In this document: in pieces, positions 49,053 through 60,300 of the stretch
Layout of the letters: the number at the start of each line of letters is the position of its first letter
Position numbering within the stretch: position 1 is the stretch's first letter
NCBI GenBank assembly: GCA_025175895.1
Contig: CM045987.1
Location: forward strand, 31,026,113-31,090,112
Origin: Wurfbainia villosa
Taxonomy: Eukaryota; Streptophyta; Magnoliopsida; Zingiberales; Zingiberaceae
DNA length: 64,000 nucleotides
Direction of reading: 5' to 3'
Translations under genes and position numbers: made by a program
The notes under the pieces: model-generated
What the model saw: the letters and a program-made list of their open reading frames with translations, nothing else
Database searches by the model: none
Told to the model about the DNA's origin: nothing

Positions 49053-50501
49053 TTAGTGTTCCATAATCAAATTAACACTATGGTAAGCCACCTTAGGCTT
49101 AGGTTTGTGACCCAAACCTTGCTTGCCCTTGGTTGACTTTTGACTCTTAGGTCCTAAGTATTGACTTTGAGATTTGGACCTAGACTTTTGATCATTTGAC
49201 CCTTTAAATTGGTTTTGTATACTTCTAAGGGTCTTTTCTAGTTTCTCAAGCCTTGACCTCAAGGCTTGGTTTTCCTTTTCTAATTGCCCAATTTTTGAGT
49301 TTTGATTTAAACCATGGGCATTATCCTTTCTAGGCATATGCCTAGTCCACTTTGGATTAAAACCTAGGTGCTCTTGCACCTTTCTAATTGTCTCCCTAGG
49401 TAAAATTGGTCTAGTGTTATTTGACCTAGGTTTGTCCTTAGGTAAATTGTTTTTAGGGACATTAGTCCCAAATTTCTCCTTACTCCCAAGGTTGACCTTC
49501 TTAGCTCCTAAGCAATATTCTCTATTTCTAGCATGCTCTTTTTGATAAATTGCAAGATTGCTAAAATTATTTCTAGCATGCTTTTGACTATAAGAATTAG
49601 AAAGAGCATTACTAAAATATACCTTAGGGTTAGTCTTAGCTCCCCCTACTTGTGTAGCTCCTTCTTGCCCCTTCTTCTTCCCTCTTAGGCATTGACTCCG
49701 GTAATGTCCCGGTAGCCGGCATTTGAAGCAAATCACTTGCTCCTTGCTCTTTTGTATTGAGGGACCGACATCTTTGACTTTTGGCGCCGGTGGAGCTTTC
49801 CTAATCTTCTTTAGGCACTTGCTCTTATAGTGCCCGGTTTCCCTACACTCAAAACATGTTATGTGATTTTTATTTAAGCCTAAATTGCTTGAGTTACCTA
49901 GGGTATTTGTAGTGGGTGCCGGAGTGGATTCTTCATTCCTCCCAAAGATTGAGGCTTCTTCTTGAATTGGTTCCGGCTCCGGTGTGGATGGTCTCTCTCC
50001 CTTAATCCTAAAGGTGGATGCTTCTTCCACCTCTCCCACTTCTTCTTTCTCCAATCCGGAAGTTGACTCCATCTCAACTTCTGATTCCTCACATTCACTT
50101 GAGGATGAGCTCTCTTCTTCATCCTCCTTGTCTTCTTGGATTGAATGAGGCTCTTCATGGAATTTTGCCAATTTGTTCCATACCTCCTTGGCGTCTTTAC
50201 AATCCCCACAGTCACCTAGGCTACACAAGAGGTCATTAGGAATTAAATCAAAAATGAGTTTTACTACCTTCTTGTTTTTATCGAATTGTCGGAGTTGTTC
50301 CTCACTCCATTTCTTCTTCTTGAGAAACCCTCCCTTTGGTCCCTTAGGATATTCAAATCCTTCCATCAAGGCAGACCACTCCTCAAGGTCTCTCATCATT
50401 AGGAAGTCCTCAATTCTCGCATTCCATTGTCTAAATCCTTCTTGTCCATAGAAAGAATAGGGAATTGGGGTGTTGATATCCCATCCCAATGGTTCTTCCA
50501 T
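49053..50501 (-). CDS. gag: Family B Gag (E4), intact 482 aa
   Basis: Capsid/nucleocapsid protein of a copia-type element. I chose the ATG at 50501 (MEEPLGWDINTPIPYSF) because E8 starts at the matching position. Domains: N-terminal block QWNARIEDFLMMRDLEEWSALMEGFEYPKG, a UBN2-like region to about residue 110, an acidic Glu/Ser stretch (about 115-200), CCHC knuckle CFECRETGHYKSKC, a second knuckle CFKCRLPGHYRSQC, then a basic Gln/Lys-rich tail with a coiled-coil-like segment (QLEKENQALRSRLEKLEKTL). Both knuckles keep all Cys/His. It is the only complete protein-coding frame in the window. No pol follows. Confidence 0.85.
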   Translation of the reverse strand: MEEPLGWDINTPIPYSFYGQEGFRQWNARIEDFLMMRDLEEWSALMEGFEYPKGPKGGFLKKKKWSEEQLRQFDKNKKVVKLIFDLIPNDLLCSLGDCGDCKDAKEVWNKLAKFHEEPHSIQEDKEDEEESSSSSECEESEVEMESTSGLEKEEVGEVEEASTFRIKGERPSTPEPEPIQEEASIFGRNEESTPAPTTNTLGNSSNLGLNKNHITCFECRETGHYKSKCLKKIRKAPPAPKVKDVGPSIQKSKEQVICFKCRLPGHYRSQCLRGKKKGQEGATQVGGAKTNPKVYFSNALSNSYSQKHARNNFSNLAIYQKEHARNREYCLGAKKVNLGSKEKFGTNVPKNNLPKDKPRSNNTRPILPRETIRKVQEHLGFNPKWTRHMPRKDNAHGLNQNSKIGQLEKENQALRSRLEKLEKTLRSIQNQFKGSNDQKSRSKSQSQYLGPKSQKSTKGKQGLGHKPKPKVAYHSVNLIMEH

Positions 50502-50559
50502 CTTCACCCTCTAGCCTTTTGTCTTAGCTCCCGGCGATTAGTCCGTAGAAGAGCCCCAG

Positions 50560-50571
50560 GCTCTGATACCA
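50560..50571 (-). other. Primer-binding site of E4 (tRNA-iMet)
   Basis: GCTCTGATACCA on the plus strand, exact complement of TGGTATCAGAGC, 2 bp from the LTR. Confidence 0.92.
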
Positions 50572-50573
50572 AT

Positions 50574-51997
50574 TGTTGGATATTTGAAGTCGCTAGAGGG
50601 GGGGGGGAATAGCGTCGTGATCATTCGTTGATGGAATTCGATACCGTGTTCATCTCTACAATTTCGTTAGTACGCAGCGGAATAGTAATGAAAGCAATAC
50701 TGAAATAATTAACAACTCGCAAATACAATTGATTAACGTGGTTCGGAACCGAACAGTTCCTACTCCACGGATCGGATTCGTACGAACCCTAGCGATGCCA
50801 ATCACACACCACTATAATAAACACTCCTTCTTGGAACAATCCGGAGGCGGAGAAACCTCGTACAAGATGATTACAACAATAATCAAAAGCTACAAGCAAA
50901 TACAATAAAATACAAAGCAAGACTAGTAAAGAAAAACACTTTACAAATGCTCTTGAATGCTTGATCGCTAGGTTGATCGAGTAGCACTTGGAGACCCTGA
51001 ATTGCAGCAGCAACTCGCCCCAAATCGCCTCAAAGAACCATATCAATTTCCTCCATCACGAGCTCTTTATAATGCTTCAACCTGTGCTGGAAAAAGTCGA
51101 TCAGTCGACTGATGGAGACCATCAGTCGACTGATGCCACTGTTGTCGTGAGACAACGGCTAGATCCACGCTGGATAAGTCCAACGGATCTACCATCAGTC
51201 GACTGATCATACCCATCAGTCGACTGATGGAGTCCTCACTCGACCAGTTGAGTCTTGACTCCATTCTGTGGTCGATTTCTCGAGCACTAGTCGACTGATC
51301 ACATGATCAGTCGACTACTCGAGCCATCAGTCGACTGCCCACCTCTGGTAGTCGACTGCTAGGCCACTTCCCGCAGTCAAACCCTAGTTGACTCGGTCCA
51401 GTCGACTGCCACATGGCACCAGTCGACTAGCACACCTCAAACATGAGGTTTTAGCCCAAGTATGGTTCCCCCATACTTGCTAGACCACCCTTAGCCTAGA
51501 CCTAAGCCTTCTAGCCACCTCATCAGCCTCACGCCTCTCGGATCCCTCCAAGTCATCCATGACTTGTTAATCCATCGCGCTAGCCTTCAGGTGCTTCCAT
51601 CGGCTGTGTCATATTAACGGTGTCTACACCGTCAAGGCACATTGAACTTATACCGCCAAGACTCCGCTTGGACTTTACGCCGCCAACCATTGGACTTATG
51701 CTGCCAAGACTCCCGCTTGGACTTTACACCGCCAATATCAAACCCTTGGACTTCTCAAATGCCAAGACTTATGCTTGGACTTTCCCTTGCCAACCCATGT
51801 TGGAATTTTCATGCCAAGACCCATGCTTGGACTTTACCAAATGCCAAGTGTCCAACTTGGAATTTCCATGCCAAGTACCCAAGACTTGGACTTTTTCACG
51901 ACAATTACATTGTCATATGTTTTTGTTGAACATCAAAACATCACTCGAGTCATACTCGAGTCCTGGTCAATCGTGACCTGGGCCGATTGGACCAACA
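50574..51997 (-). repeat. E4 5' LTR (family B, 1424 bp)
   Basis: TGTTGGATATTTG to GATTGGACCAACA. A 10-G run lies near 50598. GTCGAC palindromes cluster at 51100-51430 and CTTGGACTTT units at 51650-51900. Close to the 3' LTR by eye, so insertion is fairly recent compared with host E5. Confidence 0.93.
51100..51430. repeat. GTCGAC palindrome array (E4 5' LTR)
   Basis: Ten GTCGAC cores in about 330 bp, several extended to ATCAGTCGACTGAT (a 14-bp palindrome). Spacing is irregular. Minus-strand translation gives QSTDG-like words, which is incidental. Confidence 0.88.
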
Positions 51998-52002
51998 GGT
52001 GG

Positions 52003-52658
52003 TTCCTAGAGTTGCATTCTCTTTAGGAAGAGTTGTTTCAGGAGACTCTTCATTCGAGAGTGATGATTTATTCGGAGTCTATCCTAAAATAGTGAGTATT
52101 GAGACGTTTAGGTTGGTGGAACGATATGTGGGATATGGATGATTCCGTAGTTTGATGTTGGTGTGCCAACATGTAAAAGTGGAATATTAATGACCAGTAG
52201 GGTTACGTATAGAGAAGGAAGTGGTAGCCTAGTATGTTAGACTGTGTTGGGAGATTATCTAGAATTCAGAAAGGACTTGATAGGATTTGGATAGTCGATG
52301 ATCGATTATCTAGGTCCGCTCATTTTCTTCCGAGCCGTAAGATGAGTTTGTTGGATCGTTTGATGGAATGATATCCATGGAGTATCTTTGAGTATCATTT
52401 TTGATAGTGATTCATGATTCACCTTACTATTCTGGCAAAGTCTTCCAACGGTTACGAGTATAGAGCTCCACTCTGGTACAGTTGTTTACCTTTTAAGAGG
52501 TCGGTTGAGAGTTTATATAAGAGATGGAATATAATATTCGAGCTCAGTACCTCACTTAGTCACTTGAGGTGTGTGACTTTTCTTTAGATAGGTGAGATGG
52601 TTGTTGTGACATCTCGTACTCGTACATGAGTCAGAAATTTGGGGACCAAACTTTTATT
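52003..52658 (+). pseudogene. E5 gypsy integrase remnant, beyond E4
   Basis: Continues from 36608. Recognisable words: CQHVKVEY near 52150 (integrase zinc-binding region, usually CQQVKAEH), then DDRLSRSAHFLPSRK near 52290-52340, matching the VDRLTKSAHFLP block of chromovirus integrase, and SDRDPRF-like decay near 52410. Stops interrupt all frames. The region up to 52658 would hold the integrase C-terminus; no chromodomain seen. Confidence 0.75.
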
Positions 52659-52670
52659 AGTGGGGGAGAA

Positions 52671-55600
52671 TGTAAGATACAAAAAAAAAAAATGGATTAA
52701 ACCCTTTAATTAATTGAGTTAATGAGTAGATTAATTTGGCTTAATTAGTGGGCTAATGGGGTTAATTATCTAGTTGGGCTGAGTTCATTAGGCTGATCTA
52801 GTTGGGCTAAAATTGGGCTTAGGTTGTAATGGGCCTGGGCTGGAAATGGGTTAAATCCATTTGGATTGAACTTGGGTTGGATCTGAACCAGTTTGGGTTG
52901 GTCGAACGACCTTTAAAGGGATCAAACGAACCGAGTGAGGAATCCATCGCGATCGCCCTCTTCTCCTTCATTTCTTCACGATTTCATCTCCGCACAAGCT
53001 CGACAACCGATCTCAGTTCGTCAGCGTCCATGTGAGAGCAGCTCGGCGACGGCGCCGCCCCAACTAATCCTTGTCCTTCGAGGTCAGTGATCCTTCGCAC
53101 GAGCGCCGTTCCCATTTCCTCTTTCAAATGCGATTGCCATCGACGCACATGGGATCGCCTCGTTGGAAGACCTCCGATCGCGGGTTTCCAATCAAGAGTT
53201 CCGATGAAGAGTGTTTGCTGGGAGCCGAGGGTCGGCGGTGGAACAACGTCGGGTCTCCGATCGTGAGATGGATTTCATGAGTTCTGCCAAGATTTGGGTA
53301 AGAAGTCGATCTTCTCCCCTTGATTTGGATGAAATCCATTCTTGCTTGTGGTTTTCACTGCCAGTAGCTTGGATCTATGTTTTTAGGTAGTGTTTAGAGA
53401 TTGGATAGTTCGGTGAATAGGAGATGAGAAAGGGCTGTCAGAGATGATATGATCGGTAAGTTTTGGGTATGCTTATTGTTTCATCTGTATTTCTGTGTTT
53501 ATGGTGGTTGTCGATTTATGCTAGATGTGCAGATCGATTGTCGTTGGTATCAAGAGGAAGCTATGGCAGGATTTCTTCCACCCTTTTTTCCTCTGTTTTG
53601 GGATTATAACGTGGTCGACGGCTGATTGGTGGTGTATTGATGAGTTGTGAGCTTAGTTATGGGAATTGGCAAGCGATTGTGTCGAAGCGAAGATTGCCTT
53701 GTGGATCTAATTCGGAAATGCATGGTATGTCTGATTGGTATATTATAGTTAATATTGTGGATTGGTGTGTTGAATTTGTTGAAGAATGGTTGGAATTCAA
53801 TTGAAAGATTAATAGGATTTGATATAGATGAATGTGGTAGATTGATTGGTTAATATGAATTCATTCATCCTGTAGCAGTAGATTGTTCGATTAATTGATT
53901 GAGATCTACGGTTGATGTGGGAGTTGATTTGATCATTAGATATGTGATGATACTTAATTGTATCCTATTGTTATAGGACGTTGATGGTGATGGATACATT
54001 AACGTGGAGATGGATAGCACGGATTATGTATCAGGTGGGTAATATCTACCTGGTTCGGTAGTTTTGATCAAATTCTAGTGCATGATCTTGGATTTATGTT
54101 TATACCTGTTTACCTTAAATCCACTCTTATTTAATCATATGCTTGTACTGCCTTGACCTTTGAGATATATACTCTGGTACTTCATTGATTATCTAGCTCG
54201 AATAGGAACTATAAACCCTATTATGTATTAGCTGATGGATTTTCAGTAAGTACAGGTGGTTAGGGTTATCTTTGTGACCTCAGATTGGGTTATTGTGTTA
54301 CATCACTAGGGTTAGGTGATGAATTGGGTTATGGAGTCGACTGTTGTATCGTACACATATTAGTTGTGCATCTATGGTGGATTTAGTTGTCTGTGCATAG
54401 ATAAATGTGTGTGGTTGTCATTATGTGGTTACGGACTAGAGGTCCTAGCATGATTGTATATCCATTATGGATCGTATATCTGTGTATGGTTATATGGATG
54501 GTCGATAGTATCTCGCTACTGACTAGCGGTCTTAGCGTGGTTGACTGTCAGATGAGTATGACTATTTGTGCGATAGAGAGAGTCTTGTGGAGTGTAGTCC
54601 TTGTTGGGAGTATGAGGAATACAATCAAAGTCCCACATTGGTAAGACATGGAAAAGATCATGTGCTTATAAGAAAAAAAGATATCTCCATTGGTATGAGG
54701 CCTTTTGGGTAAAGCCCAAAAATAAAACCATGAGGGTCTAGGCCCAAAGTGGACAATATCATGTCATTGTGGAGATATGTGGATATTATAAGCACTAACA
54801 ATTGGTATCAGAGCCATGGTCCATGTCAAGCCATGAACCTCGAACGAAGGAAGTTGAGCTCCCACGTCCGGATCAAGAGAACCAGACATTAGGAAGGAAG
54901 TCTAGTTGGGTCGGGGGGACCGAACAACTGGCAGGAAGTCCTGGTGGGTTGAAGATCGGACATCAAGCAGAGAAAATCCTTCGAGGAGGGATAGGCTTGA
55001 GGGGGGGCCCAATGTGGTCCTTCGTTTGAGGGGGGGATTGTTGGGAGTATGAGGAATACAATCAAAGTCCCACATTGGTAAGACATGGAAAAGATCATGT
55101 GCTTATAAGAAAAAAAGATATCTCCATTGGTATGAGGCCTTTTGGGTAAAGCCCAAAAATAAAACCATGAGGGTCTAGGCCCAAAGTGGACAATATCATG
55201 TCATTGTGGAGATATGTGGATATTATAAGCACTAACAGTCCTTGCATAATTGACTTTTGGTTAACCAAGACTCCCAGTGGGATAGGGAGTGTTGCGAGGA
55301 TACCTTTATGGAGCTATGCATCATTACATTTGCATGCATGTTGTTGACTGGGTCTCCCTTGTGGTTGAGATGGGTCGTCAGTCATCTTGCCTCCCCGGCT
55401 ACTCGGGGTAGTGGTAGAAGGGTTGAGGGTAGAGCATTTGGATGTGCTGCGCTCGACCACTATATATGGTGGTAGCTGGAGATACGCACCTGACGACTGT
55501 GCAGAGTGGTGTTAGCACTCGCTCACTATAGACGGTGGTTGTTGTGACGTGCAGTTGTTCTGTGTACGGAGCTCGTCTACTCATGGGTAGTGACGGAGCG

Positions 55601-56719
55601 ACCAGCAGCAGGGACCCTCAGGGAGTAGTTAGCTCACTACGCTTATATACTACTCATTCATACTACCCAACTCGGTCACTCGAGAGTAGTGGCAGCTGGA
55701 GTCAGGCTAGTCGTCATACTGTGCCACCCGGGCCATACTGGGGTCGTGGTTGGACGGGTCTGCAGACATGGCCATGCATATGCATTGCTGATATATATGT
55801 ATGCATGTATTTGATATATGTTTTACATATGCCTGTGAGATGCTTCATATGTTTGCTGCATATGTTTGTACATCATGATACATGTCATTTGCATATTTTA
55901 TACTGCTATGTATTGAGCATGATATATGTGTTGGTCTAGACTGTTGTATGCATTTGATTAGTGTCATGTCATAGTGTGGTATGGACCAGGATGTTATTAT
56001 CTGTGATTATATACTGTTCATATGTCTGAGCGTTGGTCAGGTATGAGATTGACCTGGTACGTTATATGGGTTATGTTATTGTATACCTGTTCAGGATGAT
56101 ATAGCATATGGTGTTGTAGACCGTCAGGTACGTTGGTACATTACTTCATGTTCAGTTGATCAGTTTAGTATATACATTGAGTATGACTATACTGTGGTTA
56201 CTTGTTATTAGATTTGGATAGGACTGTATGTCTATTGGACTCATGTTGTATACCTGTAGATCTTCACATGTATACTTGTAGATCTCTTTACCCTATATGT
56301 TCATGCACTTTCTATAAATTACCGCTGAGTTTATAATTACCACCCCTGGACCCTAGGTTTCCTGTCGCCCAGATAACAGGTAGAAGATTCCTTGGATGTT
56401 CGAAGCTCCGCCAGCTGATCCCATCTCACACCGAACAATTGGGGTTTTCCACGTATTTACTTCCACTGTTATTTTGTATTATGGTCATGTATAATCAGTG
56501 TTGTATTTGACTGTTGGTTTGTATGTTATTTTTGTGTAGTATGTTAGAGTGGCACCGGTGCGCACTTTTGTGTTGTTATGGATGTATTGTTTAGTATTGT
56601 CCATATATATGTCTTGTTGTTGTGGGCCTACGACCCTTGTATTAACCCGATATGTTGCCACGTACAGGGGAGATGTCGTCCGTTTGTTTTTCGGTACGGC
56701 ATACTCTCGGGGCGTGAAA
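52671..56719 (+). repeat. E5 3' LTR with TRIM insertion (4049 bp)
   Basis: TGTAAGATAC to GGGGCGTGAAA (C to A in the final CA). Without the TRIM and its TSD it is about 3408 bp, 156 bp longer than the 5' LTR. Confidence 0.92.
54602..55237 (+). mobile_element. TRIM (636 bp) in E5's 3' LTR
   Basis: Two 199-bp LTRs, 54602-54800 and 55039-55237, identical by eye (TGTTGGGAGTATGAGG to AAGCACTAACA). Primer-binding site TGGTATCAGAGC 54803-54814, polypurine tract GAGGGGGGGAT 55028-55038, internal part 238 bp without coding capacity. TSD GTCCT at 54597-54601 and 55238-55242. The E5 5' LTR shows the empty site. Non-autonomous; orientation is plus by PBS and PPT. Confidence 0.95.
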
Positions 56720-56724
56720 AATAT

Positions 56725-57350
56725 GGTTAGAACTAGAGTTCCATTTCTTGTTTGTGTTGTTGGACTCTCTCAAAGCTCGGCTCGAACCCGAACATGTTCA
56801 AACCATGGAATAGTTTAATACTAATATGGTAAGAGTCAGAGGTCAATCATTAGCTTTGGTTGTTGGACTCTCTCCAAGCTAGGCTAATTGGTTGAATGCA
56901 CTCTAAACATATTAAAACTATTTCTCGATTAATGGGTTGGTTTTAACTTCGAGCATCGTCTTGTTGGACTCTCTCCAAGGTCGATGTGAAGGGAGGTTAA
57001 GTTGGGTGCTATGCATATGATGCATACTTGTTAATGTGTTAATAACCCGATGTATGTGTGAATATTCAATTAGTTGATAGCACATTGTGATAGTTGCATA
57101 TACATGATATGCAATCGGTATATTTGATACCTACCTTCGTAGTTATTAATGACTTGTTGGACTCTCTCCAAGGTTGTTCATATCTATGTTGGATATCAGC
57201 CCATTTGGAGATGGACCTACGATCTCCCGAAGTGATTTTAGGGTTTTTGAAATTCGAAAAATGAATGAGATTTATAAATGTATATTGATGCATTTTAAAT
57301 CATCTTTCTCATATATGCTCGTTTTGTATTTCTAAGTTAATCTATTGATA
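56725..57350 (+). other. E6 leader, second part, with hairpin module array
   Basis: Hairpin module at 56757-56775 (one mismatch), 56860-56878, 56961-56979 and 57154-57172, spacing 103, 101, 193. Around the third copy arms CATCG/CGATG extend by CTTC/GAAG; around the second TAGCTT/AAGCTA is perfect. Confidence 0.8.
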
Positions 57351-60300
57351 ATGATGTCTTTGAATTTGCATTCCATTTTGGATTCAAATAAATTGACTGG
57401 GCCGAACTTCTTGGACTGGCTTAGAAACATGAGAATTGTTCTCAATGTTGAAAAGCTTACGAATGTCCTCGAAGCGCCTCTTCCCGCCTGTCCTAGTGAC
57501 AATGCAACTCTGGACCAATTGTTGGCCTATCAGAAACATGTGATTGATTCTGAAATGGTGAGTTGCATCATTCTAGCCACGATGGTACCTGACCTGTGGA
57601 AGCAGCATGAGCATATGGATGCTCATACCGTAGTCTTTCATCTTTACGAGTTGGTTGATGAGCAAGTGAGATTCGAAAGGTTCAAAGTTTCCAAGCTCCT
57701 CTTCACCTCTGAGTTGCAAGAAGGTTCATTTGTGGTACTGCTCAACATGCTGAAGACTGTGGAGCCTTCTGTGAAGCATGAGTAGGGGACGGTGTTGTTA
57801 GTTGATTCGTCGAAGAAAGGTTCTAAGAGGAAGTCAAAGGAACAACAGAAGGGGAAGAAAAAGGCTAAGAAGGCAGAACCAGCACAAAAGGGCACTTGCC
57901 ATCATTGTTGCAAGGAGGGCCATTGGCGAAGAAATTGCAAGATTTATCTTGAGTTCATGAAGAAGAATAAGGCATCGGATGCCCCATCTTCTTCAGATAT
58001 CTTCGTTATTGATTGTCATTCTATTTCCTCAAACACTTGGGTATTGGATACTGGGTGTGGCTCACATATATGTAATGACATACATGGGCTAAGGAATAGA
58101 AGAAGACTCGTCAGAGGGGTGTCAAATTTATGTGTTGGGAATGGAGCAAAGGTTGCACTCGCCATCGGAACGTATTTGTTGAAACTCCCTACAGGACTTG
58201 TCTTAGAACTGGACAATTGCTTTTATGTTCCTTCATTGATAAAGAACATCATTTCTATTTCTTGTTTTAATAGAAATGAGTACCATTTAACTTTTAGTAA
58301 CAATTGTTGTTACATAACTTTGAATGACATTCTTTATGGGATTGAAACTTTAAGTAATGGTATTTATACATTGGACGTATTCAGTGGCATTTTCAATATC
58401 GAAGCGAGCAACAAGCGTGCTTGAAAGGATAATCAATTAGACTCCCATATGTCGCATTGTCGTCTTGGCCATGCAAGCAAGAAACGCATGTTCGAATTAC
58501 ACCGATGTGGAATTATGGAATCATTTGAATTGGATTCATACGATACATGCGAATCATGCTTAAAAGGCAAGATGACTAAGTTACCTTTTACAAGAAAAGG
58601 TGAACGAGTGGGAGAGTTGCTAGGTCTAATACATACTGATGTATGTGGACCTATGTCAACTCAAGCTTTAGGAGGCTATAGCTACTTCATTACCTTCACC
58701 GATGATCACTCACGGTTTGGGTATGTGTTCTTGATGAAACACAAGTCTGAAGCCTTTGAAAGGTTCAAAGAATTCAGAAATGAATTAGAGAAACAACATG
58801 ACAAGAGTATTAAAATACTTCGATCGGATTGAGGTGGTGAATACTTAAGTCAAGAGTTTCTTGATTATCTAAGAGACAATGGTATATTGTCTCAATGGAC
58901 TCCGTCATATACACCACAACATAATAGTGTATCTGAGAGGCGTAACCGGACCTTATTGGACATGGTCAGGTCAATGATGAATCATGCGAATCTTCCCAAG
59001 TCCTTTTTGGGCTATGTACTTCAGACAACTGTTTACTTGTTAAACAGAATGACAATCAAGGTAGTCTCCACTACGCCATATGAGATATGGAATAGTAAGA
59101 AACCTCATGTATCTTATTTGAAGATATGAGGTTGTCCTGCTTATGTGAAGCGGACTGTATCAGACTAATTGGATGCTAAGTCTGATAAATGTCTATTTAT
59201 TGGATACCCTAAGGAAATAAGGGGTTACCAATTCTATCATCTGTGGAACAAAAGGTGTTTGTTTCAAGGCATACTGTGTTTCTAGAGAAAGAGTTTCTCT
59301 TGATAGAAAACAGTGGGCGTGTCATTGAGCTTGAGGAGGCTCGAGAGACTCAAATAGACATTGATGAGATACCTGGTGAAGCACAACAGCCGATAACTCA
59401 TAGTGATGAGCAATCGGCTGGACCTATTAAAACACCACATATTCGTAGATCTGGTAGAACACGCAATATTCTTAAGAGATATGAATTTCTCGTAAGTGAA
59501 TCGAACGACATGTTACTCATTGATGATGAGGAGCCTATCAGTTATGAAGAAGTTCTGACAAGTTCAGAAAGGGATAAGTGGCTTGAAGCCATGAAGTCGG
59601 AAATGGATTCCAAGTTTGGAACTTGGTTGACCCACCTGAAGGCATCAAGCCTATAGGGTGCAAGTGGGTTTTCAAGAAAAAAACTGACATGGATGGTAAT
59701 GTGATTACCTATAAGGCTAGATTAGTGGCGAAAGGATATCGTCAAAAGCAAGGTGTTGATTATGATGAAACCTATTCGCCTGTATCTATGCTTAAATCCA
59801 TTCGGATGCTCCTGGCCATAGCGGCTCATTATGATTATGAGATATGGCAAATGAATGTGAAAACAACTTTCCTTATTGGAAACCTGCTCGAGGATGTGTA
59901 TATGATAGAACCTAAGGGTTTCACATCTGTTGATAAAACCAAGGTATGTAAAATGCGACGATCCATATATGGATTGAAGCAAGCATCCAGGAGCTGGAAT
60001 ATCCGTTTTGATGAGACAATCAAAAGGTTTGATTTCTCACAAAATCCAGATGAACCTTGTGTGTACAAGAAGGTTAGTGGGAGTGCAGTCGTGTTCCTGG
60101 TATTGTATGTCGATGACATATTACTTATAGGAAATGATGTTTCAGTCTTATAGTCAGTTAAGATTTGGTTGTCCAAGACATTCTCCATGAAAGACCTGGG
60201 AGAAGCAACCTACATCCTTGGGATTAAGTTCTATAGAGATAGATCAAAATGGTTGCTTAGCCTTTCGCAGTCTACATATATAGACCGAGTGCTAAAGAGG

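Larger units (their letters stand above)
36609..51997 (-). mobile_element. E4: family B gag-only LTR element, minus, hosting E3
   Basis: Complete copy: 3' LTR 36609-37182 plus 46011-46865, polypurine tract complement 46866-46879, internal region with gag only, primer-binding site complement 50560-50571, 5' LTR 50574-51997. TSD GGTGG at 36604-36608 and 51998-52002. Unnested length is about 6.56 kb, internal region about 3.7 kb. No protease, integrase, RT or RNase H seen. Mobility would need enzymes from a related element. Confidence 0.94.
30137..56719 (+). mobile_element. E5: Ty3/gypsy chromovirus-like element, plus, hosting E4 and a TRIM
   Basis: 5' LTR 30137-33388, primer-binding site 33396-33407, degraded gag-pol 33408-36608 continued at 52003-52658, polypurine tract AGTGGGGGAGAA 52659-52670, 3' LTR 52671-56719. 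TSD AATAT at 30132-30136 and 56720-56724. RT and RNase H precede integrase, the gypsy order. E4 lies between RNase H and integrase. Unnested length is about 10.5 kb. Long LTRs and tRNA-iMet priming fit Tekay/Del-type chromoviruses, but a chromodomain was not identified. Confidence 0.92.

Noticed and set aside
51100..51430. CRISPR-like array
   Set aside because: The repeat unit is a 6-14 bp palindrome with irregular spacing, no cas genes, and the context is a plant LTR.
54602..55237. Cassandra-type TRIM with 5S rRNA
   Set aside because: No 5S-like internal control region is seen in the LTR; ends and sequence differ from what is known of Cassandra.
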